In this document: piece by piece, positions 33,430 to 42,345 of the stretch
Layout: the number at the start of each line of letters is the position of its first letter
How positions within the stretch are numbered: the stretch's first letter is position 1
Source: Cyanobacteria bacterium SZAS LIN-3
Lineage (GTDB): Bacteria > Cyanobacteriota > Vampirovibrionia > Obscuribacterales > Obscuribacteraceae
Direction: 5' to 3'
DNA length: 64,000 nt
NCBI GenBank assembly: GCA_018266215.1
Contig: JAFEAV010000008.1
Coordinates: forward strand, 1 to 64,000
The notes under the pieces: model-generated
What the model saw: the letters and a program-made list of their open reading frames with translations, nothing else
Told to the model about the DNA's origin: nothing
Databases searched by the model: none
Program-made: the position numbers and the translations under genes

Positions 33430-35493
33430 TTACTTGAAATGGTCCCCAAAGTATATTGTTTTCTTGGGCGCCGTAAACACAAATTGTCGTTGTGCAAATA
33501 ATTGCGTGAGTTTTCTTTTGTCTGCGGCGGACCAAAGTTGTGTGGGTAATCTCAACAGTTTGAGGCGTTTGAAAGCATTTTTGAAAAGCCCTATCGACCT
33601 GGGCGATAGGTGGGCATTACCAATGTCGAGTGCCTCCAGGGCAGGCATCGTAGAGAGGAGTTCCAGATCCCGATCATCGAGTACATCCGTCTCGTTGCCG
33701 GAAGTGAGAATGAGCCCGTTGATGGACTTGCACTTGCTGATGCTTTCAGTTAATTCATGGGTAATCATCACATTTTCAAGTTTGAGCGTGGATAAACGCC
33801 GACAATTTGAGATGTTTGAGAGCATATCGTCGATGTTGCGCGATTTGGAGTTTACAGCCCTGATCTTTTCCAATGTGAGATTCTGCAGGTCCGGGAGCAA
33901 TTTCAGGTTAGCGAGACCGTTTGGCGGTATGTCACAGTTACTGAGAATCAGGTCGTCGATATTTTTCAGTCGGGAAAGTCGTGAAAAATCGGTTTCGGAA
34001 TTGCAGTAGTAAGTTTCAAGATGCAGGTGTTTCAGCCTCGTCCACCCGGATAAAATCGTAACCAGTCGTTCGAGGTTTGTGTCCTGGGGCGTGAGTCGCA
34101 AATCCGTGAATTCATCAACGTTCAGTTTTGCCAGGACCTCAGTGTCTCCTGTGTCGGGGTTTAATCTAAAACCAAGGCGATCCGTCGCCGGCGCACTCGT
34201 ATTCCCTTGAGCGTTGAATTCCTGGCCGAAATAATTGAATATCAGACCGATTGATCTTCGACTGGGGAACCGATAATAATACCTTGCCGAAGCCCCCTGG
34301 CCGCGCTTTCCCAGAGAGAATTTCTGGATTCCCTCTGCCGGGTCCGACTCCAGGTTTTTCATGGCGTCTAAAAGCGGATGGGCACCAAGATCGGTGTTCA
34401 TCTTGTTGTATTTACTTGGCTGTGATGCGCGATACTGGCAGAGGGATATGATAGCTGTGGTACCTGTTAGCAGTAAGACTGTAGCGATAATCAAGTTCCG
34501 GCGCCAGGGACTGTTTGTGCCTGTGACAATCGTCGTTGTTGAAAAGTCTTCTTCCGGCGCCCGAGGCTGACGATTTGTGGTCGTATTCCCGCCGCCCTGG
34601 CCCTGGGCGCCGTCGCTGACGCAAAGTTGATTCAGGCGCTCGGCTACGGCATCGATATTTTGAAATCTATCATCGGGATCTTTTGCCAGCAGCCTGGCGA
34701 CAAAGACCTCCACTTCTTGTGAATAGACGCCGTTGGGATTGACTGATTTGAGTGTGGGAGCCGAAACGTTCTGATGCATCATCAGAGTATGGAGCATTGA
34801 TTTTCCCTGGAACGGTGGAGCGCCGGTCAGCGTCTCAAATATTGCGCAGCCGAGGGAGTAAATGTCCGACCGCGCATCGGCGGACTTACCTGAAATGCAT
34901 TCCGGGCTCAGGTAATATGGAGTGCCGAATATTTCACCCGTAGTGGTCAGGCTCTGTCCTTCAAAACCTGTCAGGTGCTGGGTTTTTGCGATGCCGAAGT
35001 CGACCAGCTTGACGGTGGGGGTATTTTGATGACTCTCAACAAGCATCATATTTGATGGCTTTATGTCGCGGTGAATAATGCCGTGCTTGTGACTGAACGC
35101 AAGAGCGGAGCAAACCGGCAGGAAAATCTCCGCCGCGCGTTTGAGGGAGAGAGGCCCTTTAGCGGCAATTTCGTCGGCAAGCGACCTGCCCGACAAAAGC
35201 TCCATAACGTAAAACGGCACCCCGGCGCGGTCTATACCCATGTTGTAAATCTGAACTACGTTGGGATGACTCAGTTTTGAAAGTGCCTTGGCCTCAGCCT
35301 GAAAGCGCATCCAGGTAGCCGTGGTGATTTGTTCAGGCCTGAGGATTTTGAGCGCATAGATCGACTCCATGATCATGTGCTTGGCGCGAAAGACCATGCC
35401 CATGCCGCCTTCCCCGAGTTTTTCGAGCAGGCAATAGTCGGAGCCGATGATATCACCGACTTTATAAGTTATTGTCCGATTTTCGCTTGTCAC
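33430..35493 (-). CDS. Membrane Ser/Thr kinase with LRR ectodomain
   Basis: 687 residues from a GTG at 35493, chosen because the deleted paralogue starts at the same codon; a TTG at 35526 directly after the upstream stop is also possible. The Hanks-type kinase domain spans about 15-290: GEGGMGMVF loop, Lys49, HRD with Asp143, DFG with Asp165, and SPECISGKSADARSDIYSLG. A Thr/Asn-rich linker, one TM segment (about 333-353) and an ectodomain follow; from about residue 460 the ectodomain is LRR-like (TRLKHLHLETYYC, RLKLLRLPTQLW). The layout suggests a receptor kinase that senses something through its LRRs and phosphorylates cytoplasmic Ser/Thr targets. The operon partners are a beta-helix protein upstream and a TPR protein downstream. 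Confidence 0.9.
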   Translation of the reverse strand: MTSENRTITYKVGDIIGSDYCLLEKLGEGGMGMVFRAKHMIMESIYALKILRPEQITTATWMRFQAEAKALSKLSHPNVVQIYNMGIDRAGVPFYVMELLSGRSLADEIAAKGPLSLKRAAEIFLPVCSALAFSHKHGIIHRDIKPSNMMLVESHQNTPTVKLVDFGIAKTQHLTGFEGQSLTTTGEIFGTPYYLSPECISGKSADARSDIYSLGCAIFETLTGAPPFQGKSMLHTLMMHQNVSAPTLKSVNPNGVYSQEVEVFVARLLAKDPDDRFQNIDAVAERLNQLCVSDGAQGQGGGNTTTNRQPRAPEEDFSTTTIVTGTNSPWRRNLIIATVLLLTGTTAIISLCQYRASQPSKYNKMNTDLGAHPLLDAMKNLESDPAEGIQKFSLGKRGQGASARYYYRFPSRRSIGLIFNYFGQEFNAQGNTSAPATDRLGFRLNPDTGDTEVLAKLNVDEFTDLRLTPQDTNLERLVTILSGWTRLKHLHLETYYCNSETDFSRLSRLKNIDDLILSNCDIPPNGLANLKLLPDLQNLTLEKIRAVNSKSRNIDDMLSNISNCRRLSTLKLENVMITHELTESISKCKSINGLILTSGNETDVLDDRDLELLSTMPALEALDIGNAHLSPRSIGLFKNAFKRLKLLRLPTQLWSAADKRKLTQLFAQRQFVFTAPKKTIYFGDHFK

Positions 35494-35526
35494 TCGACCC
35501 TGACCCCAGTAATCGTCGGGTGCCAA

Positions 35527-37053
35527 TCATAGCGCAAAAGCCCTGGCCCGGATGGCTATTGGCGCAGGCAACAGCCTTGTGGAGTCGATGTTTTTGAAGC
35601 CGGCGTTTTTGTCGACGGGAAAGTTTTTGACATTTGCCTGCAGCTCGGTTTCTGTATTGCCTATGGCGACATTGTTTCTGGCGAAACTGTCCTCCGCGCC
35701 GCCCGGTCTTTTTATGTCGCCGCCCCGCCCCAGCCAGACATAGTTGCTGTTTTCAACTACGTTGCCGGTCACCGATACTCCTGTGGAGGACATGCCCCGG
35801 TGCTCGCTGCCTACTTCAATGCCGAAGTCGGAAGCGACAATATAGTTGTTGCGGATAGCCACGTCTTTGGCTGCGTCCGTGTAGATGGCGGCGGCGGAAA
35901 ATTGTCCGTATTCGGAGTTATTGACTGTGGTTATGCCTTTTGCATAGTTGTATTCGATAAGTCCGTTGCGGGCTTGATCAAGGGCCGGGTTGGTGGAGGA
36001 CTTTTCGCCGCCGATGGCGTCGATAAATATATTGTCCAGCTTGTAGCCGCTGTTGCCTATGACCTTGAAGCCGCTGACATTACCATTGACCGGCATGGCT
36101 TCCAGTTGACCCAGTTTGAGGTCATGTACTTGATTGGATATCAGGTTGATATTGGTCAATTTTGACTGCTCGGTGGCGCCGCGACCGTAGACCCCAATGC
36201 CCTCGGCTCCCTTTGCCGAATGCACGTTGTTGCCGGCAATGGTGATGTTGCTGATGTTGGCGCCGTCCACCCTGATACCGGCGGATTGGCCGCTAAAATT
36301 GCGGATCTCAAAGTTTTTAACATCAACGTCGTGGACACCGCTGCCGATGGATATGGCAGCGGTGTCCTTGCTCGGGCGCTTGCCTGCCAGGTCTATAACG
36401 GCAGGACTATTACGGTCAGTGGTCAGGACAATATCGGAGCGATTAATTGAGACTGTCTCTTTGTAGGTGTCGCTGCCCTGTCTGTGCACATTGATGACGC
36501 TGCCTCTGGGGGCGCGGTCGACGGCCGACTGGATTGAAGTATACGGATTTTGCTCCGAACCAAGGGGGAAGTTTCTGTCCCCCGGCCTTGTGGATACATG
36601 CACCTGCGGTTTTAGTTGATCTCGGGCTTCTTTTTCTCTCAGACTGTTCAGCCCAAGCTGTCGGAAGTCCCTGGCAACTGGCGGTAAGCCCTTGCCGTCA
36701 CCATGGAGATATGCTTTTGCAGCTTGGGGTTCAATGGGTGCCAGGGGCACGAGCCCGTCGCTCGCCTGTTTGACTTGATCTCTGGTCTGTGGTGCGTCTC
36801 TTTGTACCTGCGCCAAGTTCCACGGCTGGGCTTTTTCCTGCGCCGCGTGTGGTTTGATTGGATTTTCCACGACTGTCAGCGGAGGCAGTGTAAAACCCGG
36901 GGTGGCCTGCGCCAGCTGGCGCTCAAAGTTTTGTGGACCCTGGGTGGAGGGCCGTTGCGAAAAATCGCCGACCAGCCTTAACTGGCCATTGTTGACGGCT
37001 TCAGAAGCTGTTTGCTGGATATGATTATCCAGAGGTCTGGCGGAATCGCTCAC
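35527..37053 (-). CDS. Parallel beta-helix protein
   Basis: 508 residues with a GTG start and no signal peptide. The first 150 residues are Gln/Pro-rich and look disordered. From about residue 160 (QNPYTSIQSAVDRAPRGSVI) the protein has the right-handed beta-helix style of pectate-lyase/DUF1565-like folds, with PbH1-type coils such as NISNITIAGNNVHSA, KLTNINLISNQVHDL and DVAIRNNYIVASDFGI. No lyase catalytic residues can be assigned. Its stop is followed at once by the kinase-LRR gene, so the two are co-transcribed. Proteins of this type usually bind or cut polysaccharide; without an export signal the location is unclear. Confidence 0.75.
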   Translation of the reverse strand: MSDSARPLDNHIQQTASEAVNNGQLRLVGDFSQRPSTQGPQNFERQLAQATPGFTLPPLTVVENPIKPHAAQEKAQPWNLAQVQRDAPQTRDQVKQASDGLVPLAPIEPQAAKAYLHGDGKGLPPVARDFRQLGLNSLREKEARDQLKPQVHVSTRPGDRNFPLGSEQNPYTSIQSAVDRAPRGSVINVHRQGSDTYKETVSINRSDIVLTTDRNSPAVIDLAGKRPSKDTAAISIGSGVHDVDVKNFEIRNFSGQSAGIRVDGANISNITIAGNNVHSAKGAEGIGVYGRGATEQSKLTNINLISNQVHDLKLGQLEAMPVNGNVSGFKVIGNSGYKLDNIFIDAIGGEKSSTNPALDQARNGLIEYNYAKGITTVNNSEYGQFSAAAIYTDAAKDVAIRNNYIVASDFGIEVGSEHRGMSSTGVSVTGNVVENSNYVWLGRGGDIKRPGGAEDSFARNNVAIGNTETELQANVKNFPVDKNAGFKNIDSTRLLPAPIAIRARAFAL

Positions 37054-37162
37054 GATAGTAATTTGCCTGCAGGGATGGGAGGGCCCGGTAGAACCCTATT
37101 GAGCCATACAGAACGTGAAAAATACTGGACAATGATATCCGCGGCCTGGTGGGAAACTGCGC

Positions 37163-37654
37163 TTAATTCAACAGGCAGGCATTTCTGGTGACTTCCAGTC
37201 CCCAATCCAGGGCGGCCGGTGTCAGTACGCCCATGACAACGAAGGAGCAGCAGTTAACCAGACCACGGAGCACTACTGGCGGTGTCTTAACTTTGCGCTT
37301 GACGGTTTTTGCCAGATGATACAGTCCCAGTCCGATCCAGATGAACTCTATGACGTAGGCTGCGATGTTCAGCGCCGCTTCGAGATTGGCCAGATTGTTT
37401 ACCCTGACGGTACCGGCGGTCATTACTCCTCCCACGGTTACTTGTACCTCTGCACCTTCCGGAGCAATGGTGCCCATCGTGGCACCTTGCAGATACAGAG
37501 ACGGCGCTGTACCGTTTGTGGCTGCCCGCAACTTTGGTGGGGCTTCCGTCGTGATATTAAATGTGTCGCCCTGCGGACTCTGGGCCATTGCAGATGTTGC
37601 GGTAAGGGTGCAGATTACTAGTAAGAGAAAGAGAAACCTTGCTATGCGAATCAT
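37163..37654 (-). CDS. Small exported membrane protein
   Basis: 163 residues. A signal peptide (about 1-25, ending SAMAQS) precedes a polar strand-rich part (26-90, with GTIAPEGAEVQVTVGG) and two TM segments (about 94-114 and 127-148) separated by a basic loop (KTVKRKVKT). I recognise no family. Its ATG overlaps the stop of the upstream multi-TM gene by four bases (ATGA), indicating translational coupling and a shared membrane role. About 110 bases separate it from the beta-helix gene, so it may head or be part of the same operon. Confidence 0.65.
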   Translation of the reverse strand: MIRIARFLFLLLVICTLTATSAMAQSPQGDTFNITTEAPPKLRAATNGTAPSLYLQGATMGTIAPEGAEVQVTVGGVMTAGTVRVNNLANLEAALNIAAYVIEFIWIGLGLYHLAKTVKRKVKTPPVVLRGLVNCCSFVVMGVLTPAALDWGLEVTRNACLLN

Positions 37655-38739
37655 GAAACTAACCTCGAGTGTACTGATTTATCCTTGAGCTTCCAAATGC
37701 AGGCGTCGGCGGCGAAGTGGTGCAAACTGAGGGCGAAAAAGGCCAGAGCTGTGCACAGATTGAGAGGGAAGCCCATCGCTGATAAAGTAAAGGGCAATCC
37801 GCTGAAGAGCGCCAGACTGAGCAGAAAGTAGCGCACGTAGCGACTGCTTAAAAGCTCGAACGGTTCGGGGGCGTTGTCTGTTTGATCTTTTGCGCCGTTT
37901 CCTCTCAGATCAAAGGCGAAGACGACAGAGAGATACTGAGTAGCGTGGAAGAAGTTTGGTACGAAAAGCCAGACAATATCGCTAAGGTTGCGGCCGAGCG
38001 TCAGAAAGGCAGCGGTGACCAGCAGTGTGAATATCGCGGGTAGCGGCATACTCTGTCTATTGGCCGTTGACGCCCAAATGAGCTGCTGTGCGAGAAAAAC
38101 CAGAATGCTCAGCAGCAAGAGAACCTGCAGGCCCATGAGCAGTGGTTCGGGCAGAAATGCCATGTGAGGAAGTGGGATGTGGAGAAAGGATTGGCGCTGC
38201 CAGCCGGCCGTGAATTGCTGGGCGACTGCCACCGCGACAGCCAGGTAGAGTACGGCTTTAGTTGAGCGCTTGTCCTTCCCGCTCAGTTTCATCCCTGCGC
38301 GTGCGCAGTACATCATGGCGACGCCATAGCTCTGTGCCATGTAGTGGTGCCAGACAAGAAGGAGATAGAGGACCGCCTCCATCTGCGCGACCACTGGTGC
38401 AAACAGTCCAGCTACAAAAAGTGTTGCCAGCAGAGCCGGTAAAACGTATGCCACCAGGATAAAGCGGCGCCTGTTTTCTCTTTCTCCGTAGAGTCTGTAG
38501 ATTGTAGCGCCGGTGTGCGGACCGGCGAGCAGATAGGTGCCGACGATACCCAGAGCCATGAGCGGCGTACTCTGCTGGGCCTGGTTTGTGTCTAGGCCGA
38601 ACCGATGCAGGCAGGCTGCCGACAAAATCAAAGCCAATCCGCCGCAGACAAACAATAAGTCGTAGGCGGCATTAACAAGGTACGGCGCTCTGTCGGGGAG
38701 CGCCTGAGACCGGTGCAAATTTATGGCAGACGAAGTCAT
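37651..38739 (-). CDS. Multi-pass membrane protein with conserved His motifs
   Basis: About 362 residues from the ATG at 38739; a TTG at 38808 extends the frame. Eight or nine hydrophobic segments are visible. Several histidines sit in or at the ends of these segments in striking motifs: AGPHTGATIYR, WHHYMAQSYG, FFHATQYLS and LHHFAADACIWKLKD near the C-terminus. Such paired His patterns recall membrane-embedded di-metal oxygenases or heme-binding proteins, and similar HHxxxDxxIWK endings occur in uncharacterised bacterial membrane proteins as I remember them, but I cannot name the family. The gene is translationally coupled to the 163-residue membrane protein downstream. Confidence 0.65.
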   Translation of the reverse strand: MTSSAINLHRSQALPDRAPYLVNAAYDLLFVCGGLALILSAACLHRFGLDTNQAQQSTPLMALGIVGTYLLAGPHTGATIYRLYGERENRRRFILVAYVLPALLATLFVAGLFAPVVAQMEAVLYLLLVWHHYMAQSYGVAMMYCARAGMKLSGKDKRSTKAVLYLAVAVAVAQQFTAGWQRQSFLHIPLPHMAFLPEPLLMGLQVLLLLSILVFLAQQLIWASTANRQSMPLPAIFTLLVTAAFLTLGRNLSDIVWLFVPNFFHATQYLSVVFAFDLRGNGAKDQTDNAPEPFELLSSRYVRYFLLSLALFSGLPFTLSAMGFPLNLCTALAFFALSLHHFAADACIWKLKDKSVHSRLVS

Positions 38740-38971
38740 CGTGGGCGGCAACTCACGCAGGCGGAAATATTTGATTCTGGCGTTTAGTACGTCCAGCGAT
38801 ACTAACAACCGTCAATCAGTGATGTCAAGTGGGTTTGTGCAACTACAGGGCAAACCCCAGTGGTCTCTGATTTTTCAGCAAATTGTGGGCCCTACCGGTA
38901 AAGCGATGCGGTAGTATTGGCTAACTGCCTGGCCCTGTCGCCCGGTTGGTCATTACAGGGATGAAGCGGCC

Positions 38972-39499
38972 TTGCCAGAAGACGAAACAGACGAGCAGCA
39001 GCTATTTCGCCATAGCTTTGTGGCTGAAATCCGCAACTTTCTCGACTATGCCCCGGACCTGGCCGATGCACTTAATATGCTTGTATCGATACTGGCTAAA
39101 ACGTCTGAGGCCAGTCGCTGTTTTGTTTATTGTCAGGCCAGTCCGGACGGGCGCTGGCAATTTTGTGAGTTTGGCATGGACAATCTGGAGCCATCACGCG
39201 CCAGCGGCTGGTTGCCGTCCAAGTCCGTTATCGTTGCCAAAATAGTCGTCGCAGCTACTCCTCTTGTGTTTTCTCTCCGTGAATCCGGCAGCATGTCGGA
39301 AAATTGTCGTCAGGAACTGGAACTGTTGCAGGGTCATTCCCTTTTAGGTGCGGGCTTCGGTCCCGACAGTAAAAATCAGGGCTGTCTGGTGTTGTTGCAG
39401 CGTAACGGGCCACGCACATGGTCCGAGGAAGAGATTCAATTTATGCATGACCTGGCCTGTGAACTTGGCCGCGCCATCGGGCAGCGCTATTTTCGCTAG
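38972..39499 (+). CDS. GAF-like domain protein
   Basis: 175 residues with a probable TTG start; no ATG or GTG lies in frame between the preceding stop at 38912 and this point. Almost the whole protein resembles one GAF domain: an N-terminal helix (LADALNMLVSILAKTSEASRC), central strands (CFVYCQASPDGRWQF) and a closing strand-helix pair (GCLVLLQRNGP, WSEEEIQFMHDLACELGRAIGQR). GAF domains bind small ligands such as cyclic nucleotides or tetrapyrroles, or simply dimerise. No output domain is attached, so it may be a partner for a separate signalling protein. It is soluble and cytoplasmic. Confidence 0.6.
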   Translation: MPEDETDEQQLFRHSFVAEIRNFLDYAPDLADALNMLVSILAKTSEASRCFVYCQASPDGRWQFCEFGMDNLEPSRASGWLPSKSVIVAKIVVAATPLVFSLRESGSMSENCRQELELLQGHSLLGAGFGPDSKNQGCLVLLQRNGPRTWSEEEIQFMHDLACELGRAIGQRYFR

Positions 39500-39601
39500 C
39501 ACCGGCCTCTATATCTCTTTTTATAATGAGAATGACGAATATTCGGGGTATGCTGAACGCAAATTACCCGGCTCGGGGCGAGGCCCTGATGGAGAATATC
39601 G

Positions 39602-41074
39602 TTGAAGCGACTATCTGTTATTCTGGCCTTTTGCGCTTTTCTTTTGACTGCTTGCGATGAGGGCGTCGATAATCGAGTTGTATGGTCGCCTGATGGCACT
39701 AGGGCTGCTGTATCTGGTTCCGGGAAAATTTCACTTTGCGATGAAGGCGGCAAACTTTCCGATCCGGCACTTCTGAACAGTAAATTATTTCGCTGGGCAC
39801 CGGATTCGGTGCATGCCTACGTTGTTACGGCCACTGAAGTCAGCAGTTGGAAGGACGTGCAGTTGCTCTTAACGCCGGCGGAGCGATCTGAGGTTGTGCG
39901 TGTCGCCAGGATGATCTGGCAGACAACTAGTTTGGCGAAATTGAAAAAGTTGTCACCATCGCGCAGCGATCCGGCACTCGTCTATTTGAGCCACAAGTAT
40001 GGAACCAGGGCTGTGTGGGCGAAATTGCGCAGTTTGGACAAGAATGTGCCGAATTTATCAGAACCGATGCGCGTGACTTTGAGCAGTGTGCAATTGTTTG
40101 ATTCTTCCACCCATAAATTCTCCAGTTCTCAACTCTGGCGCACTGTGGCAAAGATAGAAGGTCTATCTGTTGCACCAAACGGGAAATTTATCGCTATAAG
40201 CGTGAGCGATGATTCTCAGTCCAGGATTGTAGTTGTGCCGGCCAGTGGGGGCGACAGCAAGATAGCGGTCACATCGTTGGCCCTTAGCCCTGTATGGTCT
40301 GCAGATAGCCGCAGTCTCTTCTATATCGACAAACCATCAGCCGCCACAAAAGAGAATTCGGAGCCAGTGAATTCTCCGCAACACCCGGTTATTGGCACTA
40401 TTAATACTCTAGAGGTAGTCGGTGCTAATGACCACCTGTTGCCCGTTCCCGGTCCTGCAAAGCAAGTTGTCCAGGTACTGGTCGGCAGTACGGCGCGTCT
40501 GAGATGCTTACCCAATGGCGACATTCTCTTCGATGCTATGACCAGGTCTTTTCCTGATATTAAAAGCGACGGCAGGTGTGGGCTGTTTCGCTTGAGCCCC
40601 GATCTTCAAAGGGTTGTGCGCATCGAGTCTTTAAGTCCCCTTCCTGATGGTCTGGATTATTTTGAACCCAACAAAGGTGGTACTCGAATTGCCGTACCTG
40701 GCTCCAAGGGCGAAATTGCAGTGCTGGACGTTGCTTCCGGTAACGTAATTATGGTCGAGAAACCGGGCAAAAAATCATTCCGCTTGGCCCCTGTCTGGAG
40801 GACGGAGGATGAGCTTTGCTATGCTGCTCCCAATGCGGAGCGATCCACGGCCGGTCATGATACAGAAGTCGTTTTGCAGTCGGTTACCGATGTGAACAAA
40901 CGCGCGGTATTGAGCAAGGACTGGTCCTCATCCGCGTTTGATTTTCTTACTTATGAAGATTGTTCTGAGAAAAAGGTCAGTAAGACTGCAGTCAAAAAGA
41001 TTCATCAGGGACACCACAGAACAACGAAGGGAACTCCTGGTGTACGTCGCGTCCGCGGGAAGGGTAAATCTTAG
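39602..41074 (+). CDS. Lipoprotein with beta-propeller-like repeats
   Basis: 490 residues with a TTG start preceded by GGAG at seven bases. The N-terminus is a classic lipoprotein signal with lipobox L-T-A-C18. The mature part contains TolB/WD40-like strand pairs with the motif WSPDG or close variants (VVWSPDGTRAAVSG, LSVAPNGKFIAIS, LSPVWSADSRSLFYID, FRLAPVWRTEDELCYA), indicating a beta-propeller. The lipid anchor places it at the outer face of a membrane. A very basic C-terminal tail (KTAVKKIHQGHHRTTKG) follows. The role is unknown; it lies 102 bases after the GAF-like gene. Confidence 0.75.
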   Translation: MKRLSVILAFCAFLLTACDEGVDNRVVWSPDGTRAAVSGSGKISLCDEGGKLSDPALLNSKLFRWAPDSVHAYVVTATEVSSWKDVQLLLTPAERSEVVRVARMIWQTTSLAKLKKLSPSRSDPALVYLSHKYGTRAVWAKLRSLDKNVPNLSEPMRVTLSSVQLFDSSTHKFSSSQLWRTVAKIEGLSVAPNGKFIAISVSDDSQSRIVVVPASGGDSKIAVTSLALSPVWSADSRSLFYIDKPSAATKENSEPVNSPQHPVIGTINTLEVVGANDHLLPVPGPAKQVVQVLVGSTARLRCLPNGDILFDAMTRSFPDIKSDGRCGLFRLSPDLQRVVRIESLSPLPDGLDYFEPNKGGTRIAVPGSKGEIAVLDVASGNVIMVEKPGKKSFRLAPVWRTEDELCYAAPNAERSTAGHDTEVVLQSVTDVNKRAVLSKDWSSSAFDFLTYEDCSEKKVSKTAVKKIHQGHHRTTKGTPGVRRVRGKGKS

Positions 41075-41225
41075 GGCCGCTTTTTATTGGGCTCTCTGTC
41101 ATGTCTTACGTCATTGTGCGGTGACCATACGGCTAGTATAACGGGCTTCGTAATTTCCCCACTGACATTGCCTGCCCGCCAACCTAAAATTTCCTCCTAC
41201 TCCCTGATAGCTTGGTCTCGCAGCA

Positions 41226-42221
41226 TTGGCTCTGGATTCCCTCCCCGTAACCGAAAAAGCTCCGCCGCCCCAGTCTGAAGGCTGGTTTCAGCACGCGGTG
41301 CACGAGATTCAGGAAACCTGTGAAAAGCATCCTACAATTACCACTATTGCGGCCGTAGCCGCTGTTTCTGCGGTGGCGATACCGACCGCGCGCTTCGGTA
41401 TCGATTATGCCCGGGCCCGTATAGCGCTTGCTGCGGAGACCGAGATTCAAACTGCACAGCCTTTCCGATCGTTGATCAATATTGGCGGTTATGGCAGCAG
41501 CAAGTTCAAGGCTGTCGGCATGGAGAGCATCATTGCCGGTGCTCGCAACTCAGTTATAAGCGGCGATGTTACTACTGGCCGCGAGCTGGAGCAATTCATC
41601 GCCAAGCGTTATCTGCCTGATTTTCGCAAGTATCCTCTGGATGAGATGAGTCGGTCTTACGATGAAGCTTCGCTTCTGCGGAAGCATTTTCGCTATGCCC
41701 CCACCCTTGAGCAATTGGCCGGTCCGACGCGGAAGCATATTGCCACTGCCACAATCGAGGGGCAGGAATTTCAGCTGGTTACAACCTGGAACAGTAAGGC
41801 TAACGGCCTGACCTGGTTGCTTCCTCGCAGCAAGGAATTGAACGCCGCCGCCCGGACGCGAATAGACAAACTTTTTGATGGATTACTGCAGGAATCCGGC
41901 GAGAGAAGCCCTTCTGTGCTCAATGCTCAGATGGACCGAGTAGCTGAGATGGAATGGCTCAACGCCCAGACCTGGAAGTACAACCGTGGAAGCGCTGGTA
42001 TTTCGCAACTGGAATCGCGCACCTGGATGGAACTTGCCGGTATAGATTCCGGCAAGTACAGGACCGGTGTCGATCCAAACCTGGAAGCCTTAAGTCGTTC
42101 TCTACCGGATTTCAAACAGGCCTATCCCAGTTTCTTCAAAACTCCGCCCACTTTCTTCCAGCAACCGCGGTTCAACCTGGTTCCACGGTTTGAGCCAGAG
42201 CTCATTCTCAAGGCAGCGTGA
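41226..42221 (+). CDS. Hypothetical protein
   Basis: 331 residues from a TTG codon. It has an amphipathic N-terminus and one moderately hydrophobic Ala/Val-rich segment (about residues 38-56, IAAVAAVSAVAIPTARFG) that may be a membrane anchor. The rest is soluble and helical, with many Arg and Leu residues and clusters such as TWNSKANGLTWLLPRSKEL. I recognise no domain. It ends in a Pro/Phe-rich stretch. A nested inverted repeat follows the stop by about 10 bases. Confidence 0.6.
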   Translation: MALDSLPVTEKAPPPQSEGWFQHAVHEIQETCEKHPTITTIAAVAAVSAVAIPTARFGIDYARARIALAAETEIQTAQPFRSLINIGGYGSSKFKAVGMESIIAGARNSVISGDVTTGRELEQFIAKRYLPDFRKYPLDEMSRSYDEASLLRKHFRYAPTLEQLAGPTRKHIATATIEGQEFQLVTTWNSKANGLTWLLPRSKELNAAARTRIDKLFDGLLQESGERSPSVLNAQMDRVAEMEWLNAQTWKYNRGSAGISQLESRTWMELAGIDSGKYRTGVDPNLEALSRSLPDFKQAYPSFFKTPPTFFQQPRFNLVPRFEPELILKAA

Positions 42222-42231
42222 GCGATTCGTT

Positions 42232-42268
42232 ATCTTGTATAGAGCCTACTGGCTACATAATACAAGAT
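42232..42268. repeat. Nested inverted repeat
   Basis: Outer arms ATCTTGTAT (42232-42240) and ATACAAGAT (42260-42268) enclose an inner hairpin AGCC (42243-42246) / GGCT (42251-42254). It lies between the stop at 42221 and the start at 42346 of two plus-strand genes. No T-run follows, so it may be an operator for the downstream gene or an mRNA 3' structure rather than a classic terminator. Confidence 0.5.
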
Positions 42269-42345
42269 GTATCGACTTGCTCCGAAGCCGGGCAAGTTTA
42301 GGCTAATCGAGCCACAATGAATCGTATCTTTTGTTTGTGAGGCTC

